NCBI GenBank assembly: GCA_944350325.1
Contig: CALVOS010000030.1
Coordinates: forward strand, 1-40,725
Direction of reading: 5' to 3'
DNA: 40,725 nt
Origin: an uncultured Bacilli bacterium
Lineage (GTDB): Bacteria > Bacillota_I > Bacilli_A > RFN20 > CAG-826
Position 1 is the first letter of the stretch; every line of letters begins with the position of its first letter. Both the position numbers and the translations under genes were made by a program. Of this stretch, positions 32,195 through 40,374 are shown in pieces. The notes under the pieces were generated by a model, which ran no database searches, was not told the DNA's origin, and saw only the letters and a program-made list of their open reading frames with translations.

Positions 32195-33790
32195 ATGAGA
32201 ATCAACTCCCCCTACGAGCAATTCCTCCTCATGGCGGGCCGCCACCCAAGGAACGAGTGCGTGCGTTTCGAAGGAACGGTCATGACCTATAGAAAAGTCC
32301 TCCGGGGCGTCATGGAGGCGGCAAGGAAGCTGAGCGCCCTCCATGTGCGGCCCGGGGACGTCGTGGCCGTGGCCCTCCCGAACTGCCCGGAGTCAGTTTT
32401 CCTTTTCTACGCCATCAACTACCTCGGGGCCTGCTCCTACAACATCCATCCCCTGACCCCGCCCGAAGGGATGGCCGGCTTCCTCAGGAAGGTGGAGGTG
32501 AAGGCGCTCTTCGCGCTCAGGAACAACGCGAACAACTTCAGAAGGGCCCTTCCTTCCTCGCTCCCGGTCGTGTCCGTCAATCCTTATCGCGGCAGGAATC
32601 CCATCAAGTCCCTCGCGATCCAGTCCATGGGCGGGAAGGAGGAGTGCCTTCCCTACCATTCGCTCCCGGAGGAGGAGGCAAGGCCTGGGAACGTCCTCCC
32701 TGAGGACGACTGCGTCTTCCTGAACACCGGGGGGACCAACGGGGAGCCCAAGGTCGCCCGGCTTTCCAACCGTGCGATCAACTACACTGCCTCCCAGGGC
32801 TACGACCTCATCCGGGAGGACGTCCGCACGATCCACATGCTCACGGCGATCCCCCTCTTCCACACCTTCGGGCTATGCATGGGCGTCCACACTCCCCTCT
32901 CCCACGGCGCGAGCACCACGCTCATGCTGAAGTTCAACACGAAGGAGGCCATCCGCCATATCCGGAAGGGCCATGCCACCACCATCATCGGCGTCCCGGC
33001 CCTCTATAGCGCCCTCCTTTCGCGTGAGTCCTTCTACGGCCCGTGGCTCAGGAAGCAGATCGTTGCCTGGGTTGGCGGCGACACCTGCCCCGAGTCGCTT
33101 CTTGAGAAGTGGAACGGGACGATGAAGGCCTACGGCTCGAAGGCGAGGCTCTACGAAGGCTACGGGATGACCGAGACCACCGTCACCCATGTCAACTGTC
33201 GCTTCTACCATAAGGAAGGCTCCATCGGGAAGGCCTTCCCGGAGATCAAGGACGGCATTCTCGACCTCGATTCCATGGAGCTGGCAGGGCCTAACAAGGC
33301 AGGCGAGATCCTCATCGGCGGGCCGACCGTCATGAGCGGCTACCTGATGTCCCCCGAGCTGAACTTCTCCTCCCGGATCGAGCTGGACGGAACGCTTTAC
33401 TTCCGGACCGGCGACTATGGCTTCAAGGACGAGGAAGGCTTCCTGCACTTCAAGAACAGGATCAAGAGGGTCGTGAAGATCGCGGGGGAGGCCCACTGCC
33501 CGAGCGACGTCGAGCGCATCGCGGAGGAGGTCCCGGACGTCAAGGAGGCCTTCTGCTACGGAGTCCCCCACAAGATGAAGGGGCACATATTCCGCCTCGC
33601 GGTCTCCCTAGAGAGAACCGGCAGGACCAAGGACGAGATCCGTTCCGATATCCTTGGGAAGATCGCGAAGGAGCTCGCGCCCAGCTATCTCCCCGAGAGG
33701 ATCCTGGTCGTTGATCGCCTTCCCCGCACCTTCATCGGGAAGATCGATCCCAAGGCGTTCCAGCGCGAGATCGATCCCGAGATGGACTAG
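32195..33790 (+). CDS. AMP-forming acyl-CoA synthetase/ligase
   Basis: 531 residues of the ANL superfamily, activating a carboxylic acid as acyl-AMP and then loading CoA or another acceptor. Motifs: A3 loop NTGGTNGEPK (about 178-187), A5 YEGYGMTETT (about 318-327), A7 YFRTGDYG (about 401-408), A8 FKNRIKRVVKIAGE (about 417-430), and the A10 lysine in PRTFIGKIDPKAF (about 511-523). All catalytic elements look intact. The chain length and substrate cannot be determined. TAGAAT lies 11 bases before the start; otherwise it follows the DUF1624 gene by 7 bases. Its stop shares CTAG with the convergent NUDIX gene. Confidence 0.92.
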   Translation: MRINSPYEQFLLMAGRHPRNECVRFEGTVMTYRKVLRGVMEAARKLSALHVRPGDVVAVALPNCPESVFLFYAINYLGACSYNIHPLTPPEGMAGFLRKVEVKALFALRNNANNFRRALPSSLPVVSVNPYRGRNPIKSLAIQSMGGKEECLPYHSLPEEEARPGNVLPEDDCVFLNTGGTNGEPKVARLSNRAINYTASQGYDLIREDVRTIHMLTAIPLFHTFGLCMGVHTPLSHGASTTLMLKFNTKEAIRHIRKGHATTIIGVPALYSALLSRESFYGPWLRKQIVAWVGGDTCPESLLEKWNGTMKAYGSKARLYEGYGMTETTVTHVNCRFYHKEGSIGKAFPEIKDGILDLDSMELAGPNKAGEILIGGPTVMSGYLMSPELNFSSRIELDGTLYFRTGDYGFKDEEGFLHFKNRIKRVVKIAGEAHCPSDVERIAEEVPDVKEAFCYGVPHKMKGHIFRLAVSLERTGRTKDEIRSDILGKIAKELAPSYLPERILVVDRLPRTFIGKIDPKAFQREIDPEMD

Positions 33791-34224
33791 AGGATCCGGC
33801 GGACCCTCTCCTCGAAGGGAAGGCCCTTGCACATGCGGATGAGGATTTTCTCGAAGTCGCTAGAGAACGGGTAATCGCGGAGCGATTCGACAGGGCACCA
33901 GAAGACTTCCCCCTCCCTGCTGCCAGAGAGGGCTCCCGTCCAGCTAGGGGAACGGAAGAGCCGTGCCCGGTGGACCTCTTCCCAGTCCCACACGAAGTCA
34001 CCAAGGCATTCAAGAGAAACAGGGGAAAGCCCTGTCTCCTCCCTCATCTCCCTCCGGCATGCTTCCTCTTCCCCCTCCCCGGGCTCGACATGGCCGCCGG
34101 GAAAGGTGAGTCCTGGCCAGTCGCACTTCCGCCTTTCCTGGACAAGGATTTCCCCGTTGGGGCGGTAGAGCATACACATGTTGGTGCGGATGATTGTCTT
34201 CATAATTCTCTTGACAGAAACCAT
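33787..34224 (-). CDS. NUDIX hydrolase (MutT-like)
   Basis: 145 residues. The Nudix box spans about residues 43-65: G-G-H-V-E-P-G-E, then the seven-residue gap, then REMREETG, matching GX5EX7REUXEEXGU. The context KCDWPGLTFPGG is typical of 8-oxo-dGTP diphosphatase-like or related NUDIX proteins, but the substrate is not specified by these residues. Leaderless start: TATTTT ends 7 bases before ATG at 34224. Shared stop tetramer CTAG with the convergent ligase gene. Diverges from the TetR gene, with a near-palindrome between them. Confidence 0.9.
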   Translation of the reverse strand: MVSVKRIMKTIIRTNMCMLYRPNGEILVQERRKCDWPGLTFPGGHVEPGEGEEEACRREMREETGLSPVSLECLGDFVWDWEEVHRARLFRSPSWTGALSGSREGEVFWCPVESLRDYPFSSDFEKILIRMCKGLPFEERVRRIL

Positions 34225-34241
34225 TGCCTGTAAAATATCTT
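34211..34241 (+). promoter_or_regulatory. Promoter of tetR-methyltransferase operon (probable)
   Basis: TTGACA at 34211-34216 is a perfect -35 box; the best -10 is TATCTT (34236-34241) with a 19-base spacer, so the pair is imperfect. The transcript leader would be about 12 bases without Shine-Dalgarno sequence. Confidence 0.45.
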
Positions 34242-34242
34242 A
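34231..34242. promoter_or_regulatory. Near-palindrome, candidate TetR operator
   Basis: TAAAATATCTTA, 10 of 12 bases symmetric. It covers the -10 box of the leftward NUDIX gene (rc TATTTT, 34232-34237) and the likely -10 of the rightward tetR gene, a suitable site for autoregulation. Short AT-rich palindromes also arise by chance. Confidence 0.35.
34232..34237 (-). promoter_or_regulatory. -10 element of NUDIX gene (leaderless)
   Basis: Minus-strand TATTTT, 7 bases (acaggca), then ATG at 34224. Confidence 0.45.
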
Positions 34243-34260
34243 GTCAATTCAAAAACGATT

Positions 34261-34848
34261 ATGGCAAGACCGAGGATCAAGAACCTGGACCAGAACATCA
34301 TCCATGAGGTGATGGAGATGTCCTACGAGGGAGGGCTCTCCCTGCTCTCGACGAAGAAGATCGCGGCGAGGCTCAAGATCAGCGAGCCCACCATCTTCGC
34401 CCACTTCGGTACCAAGGCGAAGCTTCTTCTTGCCGCATTCGCGGAGGCATGGAGCCTCGCCCCGGTTGACTTCGTCCTTCCCGGAGAGGATGGGGACGAG
34501 GAGTCCTACAAGGTCTTCCGGGAGCACTGCATCGGGGCGTCAGAAAACCCCCTGGCCTGCCGCTACGTCGCGAACTTCATGAAAAGCGACTACTACCACC
34601 GGTATTTCGAAGAAGCAAAGTCGATCATGAAGGTCTTCTGGGACAAGGTCACCGCGCTGATCCGGGGCAGGGATCCGACGATCGACGACAGGCATTGCGA
34701 GATGCTAGCGACGATCTTCGTCGAGAGCGCCGTCGCGAACCATAACAGCATCTGCGACCTGAACCTTTCGCAGGAGGAGTGCTATCTCCGCACGCTCTAC
34801 GAGTGCCGCTACTACGGGTTCACCTATCTCCTGAAAAACCATCGATGA
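34261..34848 (+). CDS. TetR-family transcriptional regulator
   Basis: 195 residues. The N-terminal helix-turn-helix is clear: STKKIAARLKISEPTIFAHF at about residues 31-50, followed by G-T-K-A-K-L-L-L, matching the TetR DNA-binding domain. The C-terminal ligand-binding domain is divergent, as usual. It overlaps the methyltransferase gene (ATGA), so the two are coupled. It may control itself and the divergent NUDIX gene through the near-palindrome at 34231-34242. The ligand is unknown. Confidence 0.88.
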   Translation: MARPRIKNLDQNIIHEVMEMSYEGGLSLLSTKKIAARLKISEPTIFAHFGTKAKLLLAAFAEAWSLAPVDFVLPGEDGDEESYKVFREHCIGASENPLACRYVANFMKSDYYHRYFEEAKSIMKVFWDKVTALIRGRDPTIDDRHCEMLATIFVESAVANHNSICDLNLSQEECYLRTLYECRYYGFTYLLKNHR

Positions 34849-35840
34849 ACGAAGAGGCGCTCCGATCTCTCGCGCGGCTCACGAAGGCCCAAAGGGAATC
34901 CTTTCACGAGGCCGAACGGGTAAACTCCCTGCTCCTTGAGTCAAGGACGGCCAAGGAACTCGCTTCCATCAACGCAAGGGAACTTTCTGCGGATACCTAT
35001 AGAAAGAACCCAATCTATCGGCTCTTTTTGGAACATAGGGAAGCAATCCCCTCCCTCGTCTGGACAAGCTACAAGCCCCTCGAGCCCTTCCTCTACGAAG
35101 AGGCGGGGACCGATCCGAACAACATCGCAAAGACAAGGTCCAGCGTAGGCTACTTCAAGGAGGAGTTCCCTTTCCCGGCGCTAATCGACAAGCGGGACGA
35201 GACAGTGTGGATGAGCCTCATCCCTCACGAGATGAACACCATGGAGAGGCACCTCAAGGAGGTCTCGGGAAACGTCCTCGTGCTTGGGGGCGGTCTTCTC
35301 TATTTCCCCCTCATGGCTGCCATGAATCCGCGGGTCAAGTCCATCCGCGTCATCGAGATTGACCAAGAAATCCTGGATATCGATAGGAATATCCTCGGCA
35401 TAACCCCATTAAGCGAAAAGATTTCCCTTGAGGAAGGCAATGCGATCGAGCTTTCCCGGAACACCTCTTCCTATGACCATGTTTTCGCGGACCTCTGGCA
35501 TATGGCGGAGGACGGAATTCCCCCATATCTCGCCCTCCTGGAGAACGAAAGGGAAAACCTAGGAACCAAGTTCCACTACTGGATCGAGGAGGAGATGATC
35601 ATCTACCTGAGGGAATGCGTCCTTGTCTACCTTGAGGAAGTCGCTGACGGGCTCCCCGCCAAGGAGCCGGAAGCCTATGAGGACTACGAAGGGCAGCCTG
35701 TCTCCGAGGCGATCGTCCACGCGCTCAGAAGGATGCGAATTGAGGAAGGAGTCAAGGACACAAAGAGCCTTCTTCGGCTTTTATCCAGGGATTCGATCCG
35801 AAATCTTGCGAAGGAAATCCGTCCGGACTGGCAGGACTAG
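34845..35840 (+). CDS. SAM-dependent methyltransferase-like protein (spermidine synthase-like fold)
   Basis: 331 residues. A Rossmann-type motif I, VLVLGGGLLYFPLMAA, at about residues 142-157, acidic loop VIEIDQEILDI (about 168-178), and YDHVFADLWHMAEDG (about 210-224) match a widespread Gram-positive family annotated as methyltransferase or spermidine-synthase-like. The N-terminal 130 residues are helical and form a family-specific cap. Activity is unproven. Start chosen at 34845 because ATG overlaps the TGA of the tetR gene; the longer frame would run into tetR. Converges with the DUF3737 gene, sharing CTAG as stop codons on both strands. Confidence 0.85.
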   Translation: MNEEALRSLARLTKAQRESFHEAERVNSLLLESRTAKELASINARELSADTYRKNPIYRLFLEHREAIPSLVWTSYKPLEPFLYEEAGTDPNNIAKTRSSVGYFKEEFPFPALIDKRDETVWMSLIPHEMNTMERHLKEVSGNVLVLGGGLLYFPLMAAMNPRVKSIRVIEIDQEILDIDRNILGITPLSEKISLEEGNAIELSRNTSSYDHVFADLWHMAEDGIPPYLALLENERENLGTKFHYWIEEEMIIYLRECVLVYLEEVADGLPAKEPEAYEDYEGQPVSEAIVHALRRMRIEEGVKDTKSLLRLLSRDSIRNLAKEIRPDWQD

Positions 35841-36721
35841 CCCTTCCTCCTGCCGACTTCCACAGGGGTAAGGAGGCTAGGGTCGACGATGACCTGGCCC
35901 TCGGACTCATGGACGGCATCCCCCCGGATCAGCTCGCCAAGCGAGCCGACCCGGATCACGCCGCTCCCGGGATTCTTCGCCGAAGGAAGATGCCCGCGGA
36001 TAGTCGCGCTCGTCTCGCTATATTCGAAGGACAGGTCGCAGTCCTCCATCGTGCAGTCGATCAGGGTCAGCTTCTTGCAGTAGCAAAGGGGCTGGGTCCC
36101 GCGGATGCGGCAACGGACGAGCGTCAGCCCTTCGCTGAACCATCCCAGGTACTCCCCGAAGACGTCGGAATCCTCGACGAGGACGTTCCTGCTGTGCCAA
36201 AAAGCGTCCTTCGTGTGGAGCGAGGAGCGGGATATCCGGAGGTTTTCCATGTACTGGAAGCTGTACTTCCCCTCGAAATCGACGTCCTCAAGCACCACGT
36301 CCTTAGAATCCAGGAAGGCGTACTCCGAGCGAAGAAAGGACCTTCTCAGGGAAATATCCCTGCATTTCCAGCCGAATTCCTCGCTTTCGATATGGGAATC
36401 CTCGACGGAAGCCCCTACGCATTCCCGAAGCGCCTTGATGCAGCCAAGGCGGGATCCCGCTACCCTCAGGCCACGACAGTACCAAAGGGGCGCCCTCGCG
36501 TTATTGAGGAACTCGCATCCCCTGACTCTCACCTCTTCCCCATGCCACAAGGGATAGCGAAGGTTGAACAGGGAGCCGGATACCGTCACGTCCCTGCACT
36601 CCTTGAGGACGCTTTCGCCGTCCTCCTCGCCCTCGAAGCGGCAGGAGTCGACCTCCGCGTCCCTCAGGGCGTATAGGGAACGCTCGGCGCTGAACGAGCG
36701 CCCTTCAATCATCTCTCTCAT
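35837..36721 (-). CDS. DUF3737 beta-helix protein
   Basis: 294 residues of short repeats with the pattern of a right-handed beta-helix (D-V-x-x-x-D, S-x-L, C-x-F). Blocks such as SVLKECRDVTVS, YPLWHGEEVRV, KDAFWHSRNVLVEDS and GEYLGWFSEGLTLV match DUF3737 (PF12541), widespread in gut Bacillota; function unknown. Cytoplasmic, with no signal peptide. Start 36721 (MREMIEG) has GGGGAGG upstream; a longer frame would include the tRNA-Ser gene and its terminator. An ATG at 36754 is an alternative but falls beside the terminator T-run. Confidence 0.86.
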   Translation of the reverse strand: MREMIEGRSFSAERSLYALRDAEVDSCRFEGEEDGESVLKECRDVTVSGSLFNLRYPLWHGEEVRVRGCEFLNNARAPLWYCRGLRVAGSRLGCIKALRECVGASVEDSHIESEEFGWKCRDISLRRSFLRSEYAFLDSKDVVLEDVDFEGKYSFQYMENLRISRSSLHTKDAFWHSRNVLVEDSDVFGEYLGWFSEGLTLVRCRIRGTQPLCYCKKLTLIDCTMEDCDLSFEYSETSATIRGHLPSAKNPGSGVIRVGSLGELIRGDAVHESEGQVIVDPSLLTPVEVGRRKG

Positions 36722-36755
36722 AAGGCCATTCTCCTCCCCTTGGCAAGACCCCATT

Positions 36756-36782
36756 AAGGAAAGGCGGCCCGACTGGGCCGCC
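36756..36782 (-). terminator. Terminator after tRNA-Ser
   Basis: Perfect 8-base stem GGCGGCCC/GGGCCGCC around a 4-base loop (36771-36774), followed on the minus strand by TTTCCTT. Confidence 0.8.
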
Positions 36783-36792
36783 CATGCTTCTC

Positions 36793-36884
36793 TGGCGGAG
36801 GCATCGAGATTCGAACTCGAGCACCGGGAAACCCGATCTAACAGGTTAGCAACCTGCCCCCTTCGGCCTCTTGGGTATGCCTCC
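36793..36884 (-). tRNA. tRNA-Ser (GCT)
   Basis: Acceptor GGAGGCA pairs with TGCCTCC; anticodon arm CAGGTTGCTAACCTG gives anticodon GCT; a long variable arm is present, as expected for serine; encoded CCA at 36793-36795. Length 92 bases. Confidence 0.96.
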
Positions 36885-36895
36885 GTGCGGGGGGA

Positions 36896-36901
36896 AGTGT
36901 A
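36896..36901 (-). promoter_or_regulatory. -10 element of tRNA-Ser gene
   Basis: Minus-strand extended -10 TGCTACACT; the mature tRNA begins 11 bases downstream. No strong -35 box seen. Confidence 0.55.
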
Positions 36902-37023
36902 GCACATAGGATAGAGGTCGGCTAGTGAGGAATCCGCGGCCTAAGGAAGGCCCTCATAAGGAAGTGCAGTCCTTCATTCCTGGGGCACTCAGGGACGGGC
37001 GCCTCCTCTAGAGGCAAGAGAAA
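36902..37023. other. Intergenic region between tRNA-Ser and jetC-like gene
   Basis: About 120 bases with no open frame of note. Short inverted repeats are visible (GGCC-TAAGGAA-GGCC near 36938; AAGGA-AGTGCAG-TCCTT near 36960), but none resembles a known RNA. There is no space for a JetD nuclease gene here. Confidence 0.5.
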
Positions 37024-37050
37024 GGGCGGCCCCCCCCTCTGGGACCGCCC
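37024..37050 (-). terminator. Terminator after jetC-like gene
   Basis: GGGCGG (37024-37029) pairs with CCGCCC (37045-37050) with an interrupted G/C-rich stem; on the minus strand it is followed by TTTCTC. Weaker T-run than the others. Confidence 0.6.
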
Positions 37051-37068
37051 GTTGAGACGGAAGCAAGG

Positions 37069-40000
37069 CTACTGCGCCTGGCCCTCCTCCCCTTCCTCCC
37101 CCTTCCGGAGGCGCTCGCCCTGGTAGCAGGTGAGACGCTCGTTCCGGCTGACGAGGACGAGGGTGCTGTCGATGTGGTCGGCGAGGTAGCTGAAGCGCGA
37201 GGTCGGGACCGAGACGAGGAGCTGGATGTCCAAGGAGCGATAGAACTCCATCATGTCCTCGATGCGGTCCGAGTCCATGTTGTTGAACGCCTCGTCGAGC
37301 ATCACGATCTCGCAAGGAGAGGAGCCGCCCCGCTTCTTCAGCTCGAAGGCGCTGTCGAAGCTTGCCGCGATGAGGACGTAGAAGGGGGTCTGGGTCTCGC
37401 CGCCGGAGCGGGCGCGGACGTTGTCGCTATAGCGCTTCTCCTGGCCGTCCGGGGTCGTCTCGACGATGTCATAGCTCAAATAGTTCCGGTAGTCGCAGAA
37501 GCGCTCGATCGTCTCGGCGCTCGACTCGGCCGGGTTCTCGCTGGCAAGGATGCGGAAGAGGTAGTCCATCGTCGAGCGGTTCTCCCCCGAGAGGAGGGAG
37601 CTGAGGAGGTCGCCCTGGTAGTAGTCCTCGCTCGTGTTCACGGCGATGTCGTAGATCTTCCTGAGCTCGGGGTCTCCCGTCGGCTTCACGAGGAAGCGGT
37701 AGATGGAGCGCGCCGACCCGAAGGGGTGCTTCCGAAGGGTGCGGTTCAGCTTCTCGATCTGGAGGGAGGCCTGCTCGATGTTGCTCCGGAGCCCAACGAG
37801 GAAGCTGGTCTTGAAGTTCTCGGCGGCGGTGATCGAGGCCTGCTCGGCCCTGCTCCTCGCGGTGACCAAGGAGTCCTTCACGATCTTCTGGTAGCGCTCG
37901 ATATAAAGCGGGAGGTTCTCGAGGACGGGCTCGACGTCGTTCTGCTGGAACTTGTCGTTATACCCGCCCATGATGCGCACGATCTTCCTCTCGCTATCCA
38001 GGAGCGCCCGGTGGTTCTCCTCGCGCGAGGACTGGATCCGCGGGTACGGGTTCTTCCCGAACTCCTGGAGCTTATGCTCGGCAAGCTCGAGGAGGAGGGG
38101 GTCATTATGGTCCATGAGGAAGAGGTCGTAGTTCTTCTTCCCTTCCTGGTAGTCCGAGGTCGCCTGCTCGAGGGCGAGGTTATGGCGCCCGCGCTCCTCG
38201 GCGATCAAATCCCTCTCCTCGAAGAGCGACTCGAGCTCGGCCTTGAGGCCCCTCTCCCTTTCCTCCAGGGCCTCGAGGGCGCTGTTGAAGATGGTGAGGT
38301 CCTCCGCCGCCATCGATTCCTCGAGGGCGCGGACGCGGTCCTCGAGCTCCGCCTTCTTGCGGAGGGCGTCCTCCTCCTCCGCCCAGTGGCGGGGAAGGCT
38401 CCGGAGCGACATCGGGTCGAGGGCCATGGAGCGGGAGAGCTTCTCCTCAAGCGGCTCCTTCTCCTCGTCAAGCTCGCGGATCCGCTCGCTCAGGTCGCGG
38501 TAGCGCTCCTTCATGTCCTTCAGCTGGCGCGCGATCGCCTCCTTCCCGAGGTAGGGGGTGAAGCCCTTCTCGCGCGTGAGGTAGCGGACCGAGGCTCCGT
38601 CGTAGTAGAGCCCGTCCTTCGTGATCCACTTGAACTCGCCCCGCCCGGCAGGCTCCTCCACGGCCTTGATGTCGCCAAGGAGGAAGTCCACGTAGTCGCG
38701 GACCAGGGGGAGCTCGTCCCCGCCGGAGGCGTCCACCGCGCAGCGGATCTTGTCCGCGAGGGACCCCTCGACCTTGAAGGGGGTGCTCTCCAGGGTCGCC
38801 GTATCGACGATGCCGGAGGCCCCTTCCATGCGGAGCTCAGGGTTCTGGGAGAGGACCTTCTGCGCCTCCCCGTAGAACTTCTGGGGAAGGAAGCAGTCGA
38901 ACCGGCGGTTCCCGAGGAGCGTCTCGATGGCCTCGCCCCAGCCCTCGTCCACCAGCTCGAGGCAGTCGCAGAGCGGGTTGAGGGCGAACTCCGCGTCGAG
39001 CTGGAAGCGGTCCTTCAAAAGCCCGTAGAGCTTGCTGACGCCCTCGGGGAAGTCCTTCTCGTGGCTCTCCAGGATCTGGATGCGGGGAGCGAGGAGGCGG
39101 AGCTCCTCGAGGAGCCCGGAGCGCGTCTGGGAGATGCGGTCGATCTCGCCCCGGAGGCTGCTCCGGACGAGGGCGAGGTTCCCCTCGTAGGACTCCACGG
39201 CCTTGCGGAAGGAGTCGCCCTCCCTCTTCTTCCCGAGGGTGAGGAGGCTGCTCCGGAAGCCGAGCTTCCCGGCGCTATCGTCCATCTCCGAGAGCGAGCC
39301 CTCGAATATGACGTCATCCGCGGAAAGCGCCGCAATCTTCGTGTCAAGAAGCGCAATATCGCCCTTTAGACGCGCGATCTGCGCCTCTTCGTCCCGATGC
39401 TCGAGGGCGCTCCGCTCCTGGCGGACCTCCTGGAGGGCCTGGTTGATCTCGAGCCTGCGCTGGTCGGCCTTCCGCTCGCGCTCGCGGAGGGCCTGGAGGT
39501 CTTCCTCGGCGCGGCGGCGCCTCTTCTCCCCCTCCTCGACGCCGAGGCGGAGGGAGAGGAGCTCGAGGGCGGCCTCGTCCTTCAGATAGCCGTCCCGCTC
39601 CTCGCTGAGGGCAAGGAGGGGGAGGAGGGCCTTCGCCTTCTCCTCCTCGTGATGGAGGAGGGTGGCGATGTCCTGGTAGGCCTTGGCGGCCTCCTTCACC
39701 TCGTCGAGGGAGACGTTCCTCTTCTGGAGGAGGAAGTTGTTCGTGAACTCGAGGAGATCGGCGTTCGGGTCGAAGGCGATCGCGCTCGAGAGCAGCGTCT
39801 CGTACTCGTCCGGGAGCTCGAGCGAGCGCCGGACCTGGGCGTAGGAGGCGCCGAGCGAGCTCGCCTCGAGAGGAATGAAGGGGAAGGCGAGGGCGGTGGC
39901 CGTCTTCCTGAGACCTTCGAAGGCGCGGACGGACTTCGTCCCGTCCTCCTGGATCTCGAAGAAGAGGGAGTCCTGGAAGGGCGCGCGCAGCTCATAGAAC

Positions 40001-40374
40001 TTCGCCGGAAGGAGGACCCCGCCGGTGATCTGGAGGACGCAGCCGAGGGTCATCCTCTCCGACCCCTCCTCGAACTCGAGGGCGATGTGGGTGATGATGT
40101 CGCCCTCCGGACGGAGGAACTCGCGCCCGACGGCGCCGATCCTGGCCCTCATGTAGGTCTCGACGGTCCTCCTCGTCCCGGAGAGGCCGTTCCGGGAGGC
40201 CATGTTGAACTTCCTCTGGGCGAGGCCGCCGGAAAGTACATAGTGGATCGCGTCCACGAGGGTCGACTTCCCGGAGCCGTTGTCTCCCGAGATCAGGAGG
40301 TTCCCCTTGATCTCGATGGTCTCGTTCTGGAACAGGTGCCAGTTAATCAGCTTCACGCGCGATAGCTTCTTCAT
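37069..40374 (-). CDS. SMC-like ATPase of Jet/Mks type condensin (JetC/MksF-like)
   Basis: 1101 residues with the layout of MukB/MksB/JetC proteins. N-terminal LINWHLFQNETIEIKG and Walker A GDNGSGKSTLVDAIHYV (about 31-47); a long coiled coil from about 240; a hinge-like globular part near 450-620 (AIETLLGNRRFDCFLP); a second coiled coil to about 860; C-terminal signature ARSGGETQTPF (about 985) and Walker B EIVMLDEAFNNMD (about 1020). This matches COG4913, the JetC/MksB-type ATPase of Wadjet and MksBEF systems, which loop-extrudes DNA. The start at 40374 has GGAGGTAG upstream and overlaps the jetB-like gene by 32 bases. No jetD-like nuclease gene follows; the gene ends at a terminator. Confidence 0.88.
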   Translation of the reverse strand: MKKLSRVKLINWHLFQNETIEIKGNLLISGDNGSGKSTLVDAIHYVLSGGLAQRKFNMASRNGLSGTRRTVETYMRARIGAVGREFLRPEGDIITHIALEFEEGSERMTLGCVLQITGGVLLPAKFYELRAPFQDSLFFEIQEDGTKSVRAFEGLRKTATALAFPFIPLEASSLGASYAQVRRSLELPDEYETLLSSAIAFDPNADLLEFTNNFLLQKRNVSLDEVKEAAKAYQDIATLLHHEEEKAKALLPLLALSEERDGYLKDEAALELLSLRLGVEEGEKRRRRAEEDLQALRERERKADQRRLEINQALQEVRQERSALEHRDEEAQIARLKGDIALLDTKIAALSADDVIFEGSLSEMDDSAGKLGFRSSLLTLGKKREGDSFRKAVESYEGNLALVRSSLRGEIDRISQTRSGLLEELRLLAPRIQILESHEKDFPEGVSKLYGLLKDRFQLDAEFALNPLCDCLELVDEGWGEAIETLLGNRRFDCFLPQKFYGEAQKVLSQNPELRMEGASGIVDTATLESTPFKVEGSLADKIRCAVDASGGDELPLVRDYVDFLLGDIKAVEEPAGRGEFKWITKDGLYYDGASVRYLTREKGFTPYLGKEAIARQLKDMKERYRDLSERIRELDEEKEPLEEKLSRSMALDPMSLRSLPRHWAEEEDALRKKAELEDRVRALEESMAAEDLTIFNSALEALEERERGLKAELESLFEERDLIAEERGRHNLALEQATSDYQEGKKNYDLFLMDHNDPLLLELAEHKLQEFGKNPYPRIQSSREENHRALLDSERKIVRIMGGYNDKFQQNDVEPVLENLPLYIERYQKIVKDSLVTARSRAEQASITAAENFKTSFLVGLRSNIEQASLQIEKLNRTLRKHPFGSARSIYRFLVKPTGDPELRKIYDIAVNTSEDYYQGDLLSSLLSGENRSTMDYLFRILASENPAESSAETIERFCDYRNYLSYDIVETTPDGQEKRYSDNVRARSGGETQTPFYVLIAASFDSAFELKKRGGSSPCEIVMLDEAFNNMDSDRIEDMMEFYRSLDIQLLVSVPTSRFSYLADHIDSTLVLVSRNERLTCYQGERLRKGEEGEEGQAQ

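Noticed and set aside
34779-34844. Longer start for the methyltransferase-like gene
   Set aside because: It would lie inside the tetR coding region; the ATGA overlap at 34845 is the normal arrangement.
36793-37069. tRNA-Ser as the attachment site of a defence island carrying the Jet locus
   Set aside because: The Jet genes lie at the 5' side of the tRNA, not the 3' side typically used by integrases, and I see no integrase or direct repeat of the tRNA end.
37174-39369. 731-codon plus-strand open frame opposite the jetC-like gene
   Set aside because: Low-information, Leu/Val/Glu/Arg-rich shadow of a GC-rich gene; the opposite strand has clear SMC motifs. The same applies to long antisense frames at 503-2035, 6370-8340, 8669-10045, 12396-13661 and 15619-16668.
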